64,000 nt of DNA from Mesorhizobium caraganae (GCF_016836705.1 NZ_JAFCGY010000005.1:186001-250000), one strand, 5' to 3'. Positions 18,612 through 28,015 are shown, counted from the stretch's first letter. The notes: generated by a model from the sequence alone, not told the origin. Made by a program: numbers and translations.

Positions 18612-20140
18612 TCTGCAGCCTCCTGGCGCTCGACACCCGCCATCAAGAGGCCAAGCTCGCCCTCGGTCGCCTCGGGCCCGCGTTCGCCGACGATGCGGCC
18701 GGCAAACATCACCAGGATGCGGTCGGACAGCGAACGGATCTCGTCGAGTTCCACCGACACCACCAGCACTGCCTTGCCCTGGTCGCGCATGGCGATCAGC
18801 CGCTTGTGGATGAATTCGATGGCGCCGACATCGACCCCGCGCGTCGGCTGGCCGACGATGAGAACACCCGGGTCTTGTTCCATTTCCCGCGCCAGCACGA
18901 TCTTCTGCTGGTTGCCGCCGGAGAAATTCGCCGTCTTCAGGCGTGGGTTGCCGGGACGAATGTCGTATTTCTCGATCTTGTCCTTGGCGTCGGCCATGAT
19001 CGCATCGATGTTGAGGAACGGCCCTTTGAGATAGCGCGGGTCGTCATGATAGCCGAGGATCGAATTCTCGTTCTCCTCGAAGGCCAGCACCAGCCCAACA
19101 TGATGGCGGTCTTCCGGCACATGAGCGAGGCCGCGGTCGCGCAGCTCGCCGGGATCGGCTGCCCCGGTCAGATCGATCGGCTTGCCGTCGAGCATGACCG
19201 AGCCGGAAACGGCGCGCCTGATGCCGGAAATCGCCTCCAGCAGTTCGGACTGGCCGTTGCCGGCGACACCGGCAATGCCGACAATCTCGCCGGCTTTGAT
19301 ATCGAAGGAGATGTCGTCGACCATGGTGACGTCGCGGGAATCCTTCACCGTCAGGTTCTTGACCGCGAGCTTGACGGCGCCGGCTTCCGCTTCGCCCTTT
19401 TCGACCCGCAGCAGCACGCGCCGCCCGACCATCAGTTCGGCCAGTTCGCCCACCGTCGTCTTGGCTGTTTCGCGCGTCGCCACCATCGTGCCCTGGCGCA
19501 TGACCGAGACATTGTCGGTGATGGCCATGATCTCGCGCAGCTTGTGGGTGATCAGCACCACCGTCTTTCCCTGTTCCTTCAATTGCTTGAGGATGCGAAA
19601 GAGGTGGTCGGCCTCGGCCGGCGTCAAGACGCCCGTCGGCTCGTCGAGGATCAGGATTTCGGCGCCTCGATAAAGCGCCTTGAGGATTTCGACGCGCTGC
19701 TGCAGGCCGACCGGCAGTTCCTCGATGATGGCATCGGGATCGACTTCCAGCCCGTATTCGCGCTCGAGGCGCTCCAGTTCGGAGCGCGCCTTGGCGATGC
19801 TCTTTTTCAACAGCGCATCGCTTTCGGCGCCGAGGATGATGTTTTCCAGCACCGTGAAATTGTCGACCAGCATGAAGTGCTGGTGCACCATGCCGATGCC
19901 GAGCGCGATGGCGTCATTGGAGGTCTTGATCGACGCCGGCTTGCCGCCGACGCGGATTTCGCCGCTGTCGGCCTGGTAGAAGCCGTAGAGGATCGACATC
20001 AGCGTCGACTTGCCGGCGCCGTTCTCGCCGACAATGCCGTGGATGGTGCCGCGCGCGATCTCCAGATTGATGTCGCGATTGGCGCGCACGGCGCCAAAAC
20101 TCTTGTTGATGCCGATCAGTTCGATTGCGGCTTGCGCCAT
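18608..20140 (-). CDS. Nucleoside ABC transporter ATPase (tandem domains)
   Basis: A 510-residue protein with two fused nucleotide-binding domains, the sugar/nucleoside importer arrangement. The first has a canonical Walker A (GENGAGKSTL) and Walker B (ILILDEPTGVLTP). The second has the usual degenerate Walker A (GVAGNGQSEL) and an intact signature (FSGGNQQKIVLAREM). It energises the two permeases downstream. The binding protein gene lies 1 kb further upstream on the same strand, separated by two genes of opposite orientation. Confidence 0.92.
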   Translation of the reverse strand: MAQAAIELIGINKSFGAVRANRDINLEIARGTIHGIVGENGAGKSTLMSILYGFYQADSGEIRVGGKPASIKTSNDAIALGIGMVHQHFMLVDNFTVLENIILGAESDALLKKSIAKARSELERLEREYGLEVDPDAIIEELPVGLQQRVEILKALYRGAEILILDEPTGVLTPAEADHLFRILKQLKEQGKTVVLITHKLREIMAITDNVSVMRQGTMVATRETAKTTVGELAELMVGRRVLLRVEKGEAEAGAVKLAVKNLTVKDSRDVTMVDDISFDIKAGEIVGIAGVAGNGQSELLEAISGIRRAVSGSVMLDGKPIDLTGAADPGELRDRGLAHVPEDRHHVGLVLAFEENENSILGYHDDPRYLKGPFLNIDAIMADAKDKIEKYDIRPGNPRLKTANFSGGNQQKIVLAREMEQDPGVLIVGQPTRGVDVGAIEFIHKRLIAMRDQGKAVLVVSVELDEIRSLSDRILVMFAGRIVGERGPEATEGELGLLMAGVERQEAAE

Positions 20141-20355
20141 GCAGCCTGTCCCACTCTTATTTTTTTATCGCTTGGTCAAAACGCCTAGCATGATGCCCCG
20201 TCTGTGCCAATTGGCGGCGCAGCGACCACTCTCGACAAATCCCGGTACGATTGTCAATTTCGAACGTGGCCGGAGACCTTCACATTCACTAATATACAAG
20301 GCTCAATAGTCGCATCACTTTGTAACTGCGTGCACCGAGACCTGGGGAATTTCGA

Positions 20356-20565
20356 ATGACAATGCCTGCCGACCGGCTGACGACGCTGGAAATCCGCACC
20401 ACCGAGCAGGAAAAGACCATTGAAGAACTGTCCGGCCAAATCGCCGAGCAGTGGCAGGTGATCGAGCGCATGCAGCGCAAGCTCGATGCCCTGACCGAGC
20501 GCTTCATGGCGCTTGAGGAACAGTCGGCGCCGGATGTGCCGATAACCAAACCACCGCACTGGTAG
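20356..20565 (+). CDS. slyX: SlyX family protein
   Basis: A 69-residue protein that is nearly all coiled coil (LEIRTTEQEKTIEELSGQ, then IERMQRKLDALTERF) and ends in the SlyX hallmark PPHW. The cellular role of SlyX is not known. It begins about 200 bases from the divergent ABC ATPase gene and is followed after 13 bases by the anti-sigma-like gene, so the two probably share a transcript. GGGGAAT lies just before the ATG. Confidence 0.88.
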   Translation: MTMPADRLTTLEIRTTEQEKTIEELSGQIAEQWQVIERMQRKLDALTERFMALEEQSAPDVPITKPPHW

Positions 20566-20578
20566 CAAGGAGAAGCCG

Positions 20579-20998
20579 ATGGCCAGTGAGAGCGATCCCG
20601 TTGCGCGTGCCGGCGACTATGTGCTTGGCCTGATGAACGACCGCGACCGGGAACGCGCCGAGCGCGACCTGGAGATCGATCCCGCCTTCCGCGACACGGT
20701 GATGCGGCTGGCCGAGCGTATGCATGTCTTCGACCGCACGGGGCCGCCGTCGGGTGGCAGCGACCGCTGGCGGCTGATCTCGCAACGCATCGCCGAAATG
20801 CCGCAAATGCGTGTGGTCGGCCACGACGAGGTTAAGCCGGCGCCGGTGATCAGCAAGCTGGAGCGCCGCCCGTATGGCGTGGGTGTGCATTCGCTCGGCG
20901 GCCGGCGCGGCGCCGTCATCGCCATCGCGCTGATCGTGGTGTTTGCGCTGGGTTATCTCTTGGGCTTGTTGTCGGCAGGAAGTGCGCTTCTGCCTTGA
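20579..20998 (+). CDS. Anti-sigma-factor-like single-pass membrane protein
   Basis: A 139-residue protein. The N-terminal 45 residues (RAGDYVLGLMNDRDRERAER, then DPAFRDTVMRLAERM) resemble the cytoplasmic sigma-binding domain of RskA/anti-sigma K proteins. A linker leads to one transmembrane helix at about residues 110-130 (AVIAIALIVVFALGYLLGLL) and almost no periplasmic part. No partner ECF sigma factor lies next to it. The sequence lacks the zinc-binding HxxxCxxC motif. AAGGAG precedes the ATG by eight bases. The anti-sigma role is inferred from the N-terminal pattern alone. Confidence 0.65.
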   Translation: MASESDPVARAGDYVLGLMNDRDRERAERDLEIDPAFRDTVMRLAERMHVFDRTGPPSGGSDRWRLISQRIAEMPQMRVVGHDEVKPAPVISKLERRPYGVGVHSLGGRRGAVIAIALIVVFALGYLLGLLSAGSALLP

Positions 20999-21049
20999 AC
21001 GGCGGAGCAAGTCGCATAAGGCGCTACCCTACGCGATCAGCCCTGCCCC

Positions 21050-21081
21050 AAAACAAAACCGCCGGGCTTTCACCCGGCGGT
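21050..21081 (-). terminator. Terminator of the bmp gene
   Basis: ACCGCCGGG (21058-21066) and CCCGGCGGT (21073-21081) form a perfect 9-bp stem. On the minus strand it is followed by TTTTGTTT, 23 bases after the stop of the binding-protein gene. Confidence 0.85.
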
Positions 21082-21103
21082 TCCGAACCTTAGTCCTTGC
21101 CTA

Positions 21104-22093
21104 TCAATACGGGCAGGCGTTGTCGGCGGTGTAGTCATGCACCTCGATCTTGCCGGCGATGATGTCGGCCTTGGCCTTTTCGACCGCCGCCTTCATCTCG
21201 TCGGTGACCAGCGCCTTGTTGTTGTCGTCCATGGCGTAGTCGACGCCGCCTTCCTTGAGGCCGAGGTTTTGCAGGCCGCCTTTGAAGGTGCCGTTCTTGC
21301 CGTCCATGAAGGCGGTGTAGACAGCCACGTCGACGCGCTTCAGCATCGAGGTCAGCACCTTGCCGGGCTGCAGGCCGTTCTGGTTGGAATCGACGCCGAT
21401 GCCGAGCTTGCCGGCATCCGCCGCCGCCTGCAGCACGCCGACGCCGGTGCCGCCGGCCGCGGCATAGACCACGTCGGAGCCCTGGTCGATCTGCGTCTTG
21501 GCGATCTCGCCGCCCTTGGCCGGATCGTTCCACGCCGCCGGCGTGTCACCGGTCATGTTCTGGATGACGTCGGTAGCACCGGCTGACTTGGCGCCGCCGA
21601 CATAGCCGCATTCGAACTTGCGGATCAGCGGAATGTCCATGCCGCCGATGAAGGAGACCTTCTTCGTCTTCGAGGCCATCGCCGCCAAGATGCCGACGAG
21701 ATAGGAGCCTTCGTTCTCCTTGAAGACAAGCGAGCGGACATTGGGCAGGTCGACGGCATCGTCGATGATGGCGAAGTTAAGGTCCGGATATTCCTTCGCG
21801 ACCACCTTCAGCGCATCCTCCCAGGCAAAGCCTGCCATGACGATCGGATTGCGGCCGTCCTCGGCGAAGCGGCGCAGCGCCTGCTCGCGCTGTGAGGCGT
21901 TGGACACTTCGAACTCGACATAGGCGGTGCCGGTTTCCGTCTTGAACTTTTCGGCGCCGTGATAGGCAGCCTCATTGAAGGATTTGTCGAACTTGCCGCC
22001 GAGATCGTAGAGGATGGCCGGCTGGACATCCGCGGCGAAAGCCGGAAGAACCATTGCGGTTGCGGCCAGGAGGCCGAGAACGATACGTTTCAT
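21104..22093 (-). CDS. BmpA-family nucleoside-binding protein of an ABC importer
   Basis: A 329-residue periplasmic protein. The signal peptide is MKRIVLGLLAATAMVLPAFA with cleavage near residue 20. The mature sequence begins like the BMP/PnrA family (AILYDLGGKFDKSFNEAAYHG) and has the ligand-binding phrases FAWEDAL, GMDIPLIRKFECGY and YAAAGGTGVGVL. PnrA-type proteins bind purine nucleosides. ATG 22093 is chosen because it gives a clean signal peptide; the open frame extends 23 codons further without one. It has its own terminator, and slyX and the anti-sigma-like gene separate it from the ATPase and permeases. Confidence 0.92.
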   Translation of the reverse strand: MKRIVLGLLAATAMVLPAFAADVQPAILYDLGGKFDKSFNEAAYHGAEKFKTETGTAYVEFEVSNASQREQALRRFAEDGRNPIVMAGFAWEDALKVVAKEYPDLNFAIIDDAVDLPNVRSLVFKENEGSYLVGILAAMASKTKKVSFIGGMDIPLIRKFECGYVGGAKSAGATDVIQNMTGDTPAAWNDPAKGGEIAKTQIDQGSDVVYAAAGGTGVGVLQAAADAGKLGIGVDSNQNGLQPGKVLTSMLKRVDVAVYTAFMDGKNGTFKGGLQNLGLKEGGVDYAMDDNNKALVTDEMKAAVEKAKADIIAGKIEVHDYTADNACPY

Positions 22094-22324
22094 GTGATCC
22101 ACACCCTGTCGGTTATTTTTTCCGTTACGCGCCGCCGACCTGCCCGGTTCTCCGGCAGGCATTCGACATCAGCCAGGAGCGTACTCCCCTCCCGCTCCAG
22201 GCAATCTGGCACGGCCCGAAACAAAATTCACGCGGAATTTTGACCTTTTGGAAAAGCATGCCCAAGGCGGTGACAACCGTGGACGGTTGCCGCCTTGTCG
22301 TCGCCTGCCCACCGGGAAAACCTG

Positions 22325-22648
22325 TCAGCCCGGGGCGAATTCTCCGCCTCGCCGCCGGCGCCGGTAGCCGATCGCGTGGAGGAGGAAGGCAAGCACCGCG
22401 AACACGGCAAAGCCGGGCTGGGCAAGCACCCAGGCGATGCCGGCATCCCATACTATCGGGCTAGCCTTGGCGCGCACGAAGGTCTCGAAAGCCGCGCGGG
22501 TGTCGGGCGACACCGCCAGCCAGCTCGAATTGAGCGGCGTCATGACCAGCGCGGAGGCCGCCACCGAGCGCGTCGCGTCGAGCACCGCCATGATGACGGC
22601 AACCGAAAGTGCGACCATAGCCGCAAGGCGAAACAGAAAACGCAACAT
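22325..22648 (-). CDS. Small two-helix membrane protein
   Basis: A 107-residue protein of unknown function. It has two hydrophobic helices, near residues 5-25 (FRLAAMVALSVAVIMAVLDA) and 75-95 (GFAVFAVLAFLLHAIG), joined by an 45-residue loop that should face the periplasm, and a strongly basic tail (YRRRRRGG). GGAGGAAGATTTC lies before the ATG on the minus strand. I do not recognise a named family. It sits upstream of nothing on its strand but the bmp gene, 230 bases away. Confidence 0.7.
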   Translation of the reverse strand: MLRFLFRLAAMVALSVAVIMAVLDATRSVAASALVMTPLNSSWLAVSPDTRAAFETFVRAKASPIVWDAGIAWVLAQPGFAVFAVLAFLLHAIGYRRRRRGGEFAPG

Positions 22649-22764
22649 CGAAATCTTCCTCCGGTCCTCAAGCTCCTCCCGAGGACCTTCCGGTCAAGAC
22701 GAGGAATAGAATGCGTAGGCCCGGCGCGCAATCGGCCTACGCGAATTTGAAGCCCCCCGTCTGC

Positions 22765-23508
22765 CTATATCGCCGCCTTTCGGCTGCGCCGATGAACAAG
22801 CCAGACGCCGAGGATACCGCCGGCAATCGCGCCGACCACCAGCCCGGCAAGGCCGATGAACACGGCAAAATAGCCGCAGCCGCCCTCGAAACAGCTGATG
22901 TCGGTGACTTCGGCGATGGCAGCACCCAGCCCGAAGCCGGCAACGGCGCCGACGACCGCGCCGAGGATGATGCCGAGCAGGGCTGCGGCAATCGAGGCGA
23001 AGACTGACGGCGCTTGCGCTTGCCGCGCGGTATAGGCAGCCGCAGGTCCGGCATCGCGGCGCAGCAGGTAGATGCAGAACAGGCCGATGCCGATTTCGGC
23101 TGCGGTGATGGCCAGACTTCTGGCGGAGAAGACGAATTCGGGCACGGCCAGCACATAGGCCTGCCTTGCCAGCAGAAAGACGATGATGGCGATCTGCCAG
23201 AAGGTGAAATGGCGCGGGAAGTGTGCCGAACGGCCGAAGGCGAGGCCGAGCAGATAAAGCCCCCACAGGATAGTGATGATGTCGAAGGCCAGCGCGCCAA
23301 GGACGAAATAGAAGACCGTGTCCGGCAGACCGGAACTGCCGACCAGCCACCAGGCCGAGACCAGCCCATAGATGACGAAGAGGAGCCAGACCACCGGGAT
23401 GAAGGACAGGTCGGAACGCCCGGGCGGCGGCAGCCCGCCCGGCACGCCACTGCCTTGCACGCCTCCGGCCACGGTCCCGCTGGCCGGCTGTTCATTGCTC
23501 GATGTCAT
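22765..23508 (-). CDS. Multi-pass membrane protein (DUF2569-like N-terminal half)
   Basis: A 247-residue protein. After a 25-residue Gly/Pro-rich head it has about four helices (PVVWLLFVIYGLVSAWWLVG, then VFYFVLGALAFDIITILWGL and others), which recall DUF2569 proteins, and then two more Gly-rich helices (LGIILGAVVGAVAGFGLG and GLAGLVVGAIAGGILG) flanking a short CFEGGC loop whose two cysteines could pair. I use ATG 23508 because upstream codons in this frame look non-coding. Function unknown. Confidence 0.7.
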   Translation of the reverse strand: MTSSNEQPASGTVAGGVQGSGVPGGLPPPGRSDLSFIPVVWLLFVIYGLVSAWWLVGSSGLPDTVFYFVLGALAFDIITILWGLYLLGLAFGRSAHFPRHFTFWQIAIIVFLLARQAYVLAVPEFVFSARSLAITAAEIGIGLFCIYLLRRDAGPAAAYTARQAQAPSVFASIAAALLGIILGAVVGAVAGFGLGAAIAEVTDISCFEGGCGYFAVFIGLAGLVVGAIAGGILGVWLVHRRSRKAAI

Positions 23509-23868
23509 GTCCCGACGTTGCCCCCGCAAAGCCTCCGCCTCACTCGACAGGTGGCCGGGGGCGAAGTCAAGCACGGCCGGCCCTGCCGCCTTGCCTGTGC
23601 ACACCATTCGGATACCGAAGCGCCGCTGAGGCGGAGGCATTGGTGCCCCACGAAACGATGCATGGCCGGCAAAGCGAATAGACTGCCGTTATGGCTTGGC
23701 ATTCGGCGCCGGATCGACTAGATGAGCCCCGCGCCTGTTTGATTGACGGGCGCCGGGAAGGGCATCCGCTGGTTGGCGGCGCCCGTGACGCGGGTCTCCC
23801 CCGCACTTCCCAAAGGGATGCATCTCCCCAACCCGCGCGGCAAAACCGGCCGGCGCGAATGCAAGGAC
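23509..23868. other. Intergenic region before tRNA-Ser
   Basis: About 360 bases without a convincing gene. Frames in this stretch are Arg/Pro-rich and lack ribosome-binding sites. It presumably contains the tRNA promoter, but no clear -35/-10 pair was recognised. Confidence 0.5.
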
Positions 23869-23958
23869 GGAGAGGTGGCCGAGTGGTTGAAGGCGCACGC
23901 CTGGAAAGTGTGTTTACGGGAGACCGTAACGCGGGTTCGAATCCCGCTCTCTCCGCCA
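23869..23958 (+). tRNA. tRNA-Ser (anticodon GGA)
   Basis: A 90-base class II tRNA. The acceptor stem pairs GGAGAGG with TCTCTCC and CCA is encoded. The anticodon stem CACGC/GTGTG encloses the loop CTGGAAA with anticodon GGA. A long variable arm (ACGGGAGACCGT) and the T-arm GCGGG-TTCGAAT-CCCGC follow. It reads UCC and UCU codons. Confidence 0.97.
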
Positions 23959-24077
23959 GTTTTCTTGCCTAACATATTGATTTTGTAGATAATTATGAAC
24001 GCCTATCCGAGGATTGGCGTCACTACGGCCCTCGACCCCATTCGGCCTTCGCAGCAACCTAAAACACAGCGTCGGGG

Positions 24078-26078
24078 CTAGGCTGTTGCGGCGGTCGCCT
24101 GAGCCGGGACCCGTTTTCGAGGGGCAGGACGGCGTCGATCGCGGCGTTTTGAAACGACTTTTAGAGGGACGGCCGGCGCTGGAGACAGCGCGCCAAGCAC
24201 AGCGTTGACCATGCCGTCAGCTACGAAATCGGCGCTAATGTCGGCGGCCAGAGCTTGCCTTTCTTGCCCGGCACCGCCCTGCTCCGCGTCCGACCAGAAC
24301 ACAATCCCAATTCTCAATCCTGCCTTGGCGCGTTTCAGTCGGCGGACCAGAAAGCGAGCATGCTTGAGGGAGTCCCGATTGAGGAAACCGACCACGACGG
24401 TGTCTATCGTCTCTAGGTCGAGATGACGGATACCTGCCGGCTCCATATCGACGAAACTTGCCTTCGCCACTGTTGCACCTTGCACCTCCAGCACCTGAGC
24501 GAGCATGGCGGCCGCCGCATCATCGAGTTCCCCGCGACCGCCGGCACAAAGCACCGACATGTCCTTGCCATCGGGCAACTCGATCTCCTCCTCTTCGGCG
24601 CCATCCAGTTCCTTGCTCGCGCTCCCTTCCGCGGTGGCTGTAGGTTCTTCTTCCTCGCTTGCTTCCTCCTGCGCATCGTCGGCAAGATTTGCCACAAGCA
24701 TTTGGGCGCTCGCCGCCACCTGCCTTCGCTCCTGATCGCCCATCACGCCGCGCATGCGGTCCTGCTCGCCCAGCAGGAGAGCGGGAATGGCGACCTTGTC
24801 GTAGAAATCGATCAGATACTTCTCCTCGAGGATCTCCTCGGCATGGTCAGTGGCCTCGTCGGGATCGCCGGCCAGGAGCCGCTGATAGAGCCGGGCGTGA
24901 GGTTCGAGGACGGGCTCGTTGCCAAACAGGACGTCGAGAAATTCGAACTGCGGAACGTGTCGCCCGAGGACGACGAGACAGACTGTCAGCGGCGTCGAAA
25001 GGACCAGGCCGAGCGGCCCCCACAACCATGTCCAGAAGATCGCCGCAACGATGATGGCCAAAGGGGAAAGTCCCGTGCGCGAACCGTAGAGCCACGGTTC
25101 GACGACATTGCCGGTTACCAGTTCCATCACGATGAACAGTGCAGCGGTCCACAGCACCAGCGACCAGCCCGGTGCCACGGCCAAGGCGAGGAACAAGGGC
25201 AGCAGCGCGCCTATCACCGGGCCGATATAGGGAACGAAGCGAAGCGCCAGTGCCAGCAAACCCCACAGCAGCGCGTTGGGAATGCCGAGCACCCAAAGCC
25301 CGATCGCAATGGGTATTGCGTAGACGATGTTGACCACCAATTGCATGATGAGATAGCGGCCCACCCGCTTGCCGGCGTCCTGCAATGCTTGTGTCGTGCG
25401 ATGGAGATCCCCGTAACCGACCAGGCGGATAAACCGGTCGCGCAGATCCTCGCGCTCGAGCAGCATGAAGATGACCACGATGATGATCAGGCCAGCCGAT
25501 GCCAACGGGCTGATCAACGGTCCGATGATGTTTTGCAGGACCTCGAGCGGTCGCTCTCGGGCGACGATCTCGACGGGTACAGGCTCGCGGCGGGGCTTGT
25601 CCGCCGCAGGCGGCGTCACCTCCTGCTTGTCGATCTCCTGACCGACACGCTCGATCACCCCGCTTAGCCTGGCAATGATGCCGCCACCAACGCCCGTCTC
25701 CTTGAGGGAACGCACCTTGGTCAGAATGTTTGTCTGGTAGGCCGAAATGTTCTGGGCGAGCTCGCTCACCTGCGTCGCAACAATGAAGCTGAACAGGCCC
25801 AGAGCCGCAAATGCACCAATCACGCTGAGAAGGACTGCAGGAAGCCGAGGCAATCCGACGCGCTTCAGTGCGGAGACAACCGGCGCCAGCGCAAAGGTCA
25901 AAAGCAGCGCGATGGCAATCGGGAGAAAAACTTCGCGACCGAAATACAGGGCAGCTACCGTCGTGACGACAGTTGCGACGGTGGGCAGAGCCGTGCGCGG
26001 ATGGGCGCTCCCGGCCGCAAGGATCCGTCCTAGCCCTCGCTCGGACGATGGGATGTCGTTTCGACGATTGGCAGCCAC
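24078..26078 (-). CDS. AI-2E family transporter with long cytoplasmic C-terminal extension
   Basis: A 666-residue protein. Residues about 30-390 form the PerM/AI-2E permease: paired N-terminal helices, a large soluble loop, and then the conserved sequence VNIVYAIPIAIGLWVLGIPN, RFVPYIGPVIGA and the downstream NVVEPWLYGSRTGLSPLAI. Members export autoinducer-2 or act as Na+/H+ antiporters; the substrate here is unknown. The last 250 residues are soluble: a very acidic stretch (EEASEEEEPTATAEG) followed by an alpha/beta domain and a basic tail (KRRDRRRPAPRKR). Similar extensions occur in other rhizobial homologues. The gene converges with tRNA-Ser. Confidence 0.85.
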   Translation of the reverse strand: MAANRRNDIPSSERGLGRILAAGSAHPRTALPTVATVVTTVAALYFGREVFLPIAIALLLTFALAPVVSALKRVGLPRLPAVLLSVIGAFAALGLFSFIVATQVSELAQNISAYQTNILTKVRSLKETGVGGGIIARLSGVIERVGQEIDKQEVTPPAADKPRREPVPVEIVARERPLEVLQNIIGPLISPLASAGLIIIVVIFMLLEREDLRDRFIRLVGYGDLHRTTQALQDAGKRVGRYLIMQLVVNIVYAIPIAIGLWVLGIPNALLWGLLALALRFVPYIGPVIGALLPLFLALAVAPGWSLVLWTAALFIVMELVTGNVVEPWLYGSRTGLSPLAIIVAAIFWTWLWGPLGLVLSTPLTVCLVVLGRHVPQFEFLDVLFGNEPVLEPHARLYQRLLAGDPDEATDHAEEILEEKYLIDFYDKVAIPALLLGEQDRMRGVMGDQERRQVAASAQMLVANLADDAQEEASEEEEPTATAEGSASKELDGAEEEEIELPDGKDMSVLCAGGRGELDDAAAAMLAQVLEVQGATVAKASFVDMEPAGIRHLDLETIDTVVVGFLNRDSLKHARFLVRRLKRAKAGLRIGIVFWSDAEQGGAGQERQALAADISADFVADGMVNAVLGALSPAPAVPLKVVSKRRDRRRPAPRKRVPAQATAATA

Positions 26079-26432
26079 CTGATTCCCCCCGTTGCCTAAC
26101 GATAGTTAGACCCATTCGGCTGCCGGGCAATGTTAGCAGGGTCGAATACATGCGTTTTGCGGCTTGCAGACTGATTTTCCGCCTCACGCTCTCTCAACCG
26201 TGAAACCGAGCTCGGGAACCTCCCGACTGTGAGTATGTCGATCTGCGTTCCCACTCCGCTTCGGGTCACGAATATGCTCAAAGAGGTGTCATGTGGGCCA
26301 GTTTCTCGGCCTGGCTGCTGATGTTTGGGTCGGTGTCCTGGCGGCGCCTCATCCTTTCAAAACGGATGCACAACCCAACGACGCAGGCTATGTTGCCCCG
26401 CCGGGCCTACGTCATCCAAGGGAGCGCATGAC
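26079..26432. other. Divergent intergenic region between the AI-2E and EamA transporter genes
   Basis: About 350 bases. It must hold both promoters, but I see no convincing -35/-10 pair, hairpin or EcfG-type motif. AAGGGAG (26419-26425) is the ribosome-binding site of the EamA gene. Confidence 0.5.
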
Positions 26433-27377
26433 ATGCAGGCAATGCCGATAGCGCATCAAGCCGCGCAATCCGAGGTCAAGCCCATATCCTCCTTGACCGG
26501 CTATCCCGCCGCCGTTCTGTGCTGGCTGCTTTCGGCTGGTGTCTATATTGCGGCAAAATGGGTGGCGCCTGAGATGCCACCCTGGGGCCTCTGTTTCTGG
26601 CGGCTGACGCTTGCTTGCGCCATCCTGCTGCCGATTGTCCACCGTCATCACGACGCGATGATCGGGCTTTTGCGCACTCGCGCCCTGGAGGTCGTCGCCG
26701 TGGGGGCGATCGGTCTCACGCTGTGCCAAGGTATGATCTACCATGGACTCAACGACACCGACGCCACCACTGCCGGCATCATCATGGCGCTGTCGCCTGT
26801 CATGACGATGGTGCTCGCCCGTTTCGTGCTCGGCGAGCCGCTCGGGCTGTGGAAGTCGCTTGGCGCGCTGGTTGCGCTCGCCGGGATGGTTTTCATCGTT
26901 GCCCACGGGAACCTGACGGCGCTGCTGCAACTCAAGTTCAACGCTGGTGAGCTGTGGATCGTCGGCAGCGCGTTCTGCTGGGGCCTGTACACCGTGCTTT
27001 TGCGCCGTGCCAAATTCGGCATCGAACTCCTGCCGATGGTCGTGCTGCTGCTGGGCGCTGGTGCGCTGGTCGCCTTGCCTTTCCATTTGTGGGAATTGTT
27101 CAACGACGAACGCTCCGCCATGAACGTCGACAGCATTCTCGCGCTCGCCTATCTGGCAGGTCCCGGTGGTGCCTTGATGTACTATCTCTACAACAAAAGC
27201 GTGGAAACGCTCGGCGCGAGCCGGGCGAGCATGCTGCTTTATCTGCAGACGGTGTTCGTCGCTATGCTCGCCTATCTTCTGCTCGGCGAAAAGTTGCACG
27301 ATTACGACCTGGTCGGTGCGGCCTTCATCGTCGCCGGCATCGTACTTGCCACAGTGATCAAACCAAGGCCAGCTTAA
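26433..27377 (+). CDS. EamA/DMT superfamily metabolite exporter
   Basis: A 314-residue protein with ten hydrophobic helices in two EamA halves, the drug/metabolite transporter layout. Landmarks are the first-half end YHGLNDTDATTAGIIMALSP with VLGEPLGLWKSLGALVALAG, and the second-half equivalents YNKSVETLGASRASMLLYLQ and LLGEKLHDYDLVGAAFIVAG. Such proteins usually export amino acids or other small metabolites. ATG 26433 follows AAGGGAG at eight bases; the longer frame upstream lacks that. It is monocistronic. Confidence 0.88.
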   Translation: MQAMPIAHQAAQSEVKPISSLTGYPAAVLCWLLSAGVYIAAKWVAPEMPPWGLCFWRLTLACAILLPIVHRHHDAMIGLLRTRALEVVAVGAIGLTLCQGMIYHGLNDTDATTAGIIMALSPVMTMVLARFVLGEPLGLWKSLGALVALAGMVFIVAHGNLTALLQLKFNAGELWIVGSAFCWGLYTVLLRRAKFGIELLPMVVLLLGAGALVALPFHLWELFNDERSAMNVDSILALAYLAGPGGALMYYLYNKSVETLGASRASMLLYLQTVFVAMLAYLLLGEKLHDYDLVGAAFIVAGIVLATVIKPRPA

Positions 27378-27772
27378 CCACCAAACCGACAACGCAACTT
27401 CGACAAGCGATTGCTTTGACCCGCGACCATGCTCCTGCCGCGTGCGATGTTGCGATGTTCGTCCGCAGCCGTCCCGCAGGCGCTGAACCGCGCTGATCGC
27501 AAGGTCGGTGGTTATCGCGCGATTGCCTCGTCGCAGGATTTTCGCCCCACTATGTCAAACTTTATTGCTGGCAATGGTCCCCCGGCGGATAATCCCTTTG
27601 CTTGACAGGGCGGGGTAGCCGGCGGCCTGCGCGCTTCTTCCGTGTAGGGAGAAGGCGCGGGTTGTCGGTTTGAATTTGGCCGAGACTCTAAAGACTTTTT
27701 GTTACTTGAAGAACTGATTTCGGCGGTCCCATAAATTCGTGATTGGCCACATTTCCGCGGGAGCAGTGCGAA
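27378..27772. other. Intergenic region
   Basis: About 395 bases with no supported gene. It contains short AT-rich stretches near 27545-27560 and 27690-27735 but no recognised repeat, hairpin with T-run or EcfG-type promoter. Confidence 0.5.
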
Positions 27773-27964
27773 ATGGATGATGTAACATTCAACGCCTGGG
27801 TTTGCCCCTGTGTTGAAGTGATCGAGGCCCGCGGCGAATGGTTCGTCCGCGTGGTCGAGGATGACCAGGAGCTGACCCGATCATTCAATCTGGAATCGTT
27901 CGCACTGGCCTATGCGGAAGGTCAGCGAATACGGTTGGGGCTTGCGGACTTCAAGCGATTGTAG
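27773..27964 (+). CDS. Small hypothetical protein (paralogue of the broken gene at 33688)
   Basis: A 63-residue protein of unknown function with a compact beta-rich core, VIEARGEWFVRVVEDDQE, then FNLESFALAYAEGQRIRLGL. The core is nearly repeated in the frame at 33688-33879, so these are two members of a small family in the same 6-kb neighbourhood. ATG 27773 is preceded by GGGAG at about nine bases; a TTG 30 bases upstream is less likely. No signal peptide. The arrangement among stress genes suggests a minor stress-related role but nothing in the sequence specifies it. Confidence 0.7.
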   Translation: MDDVTFNAWVCPCVEVIEARGEWFVRVVEDDQELTRSFNLESFALAYAEGQRIRLGLADFKRL

Positions 27965-28015
27965 ACCCTAGTAGCCTTGCATGCTCGGCCCTTAGGCAGC
28001 CCAAGTGCGTGTGGT

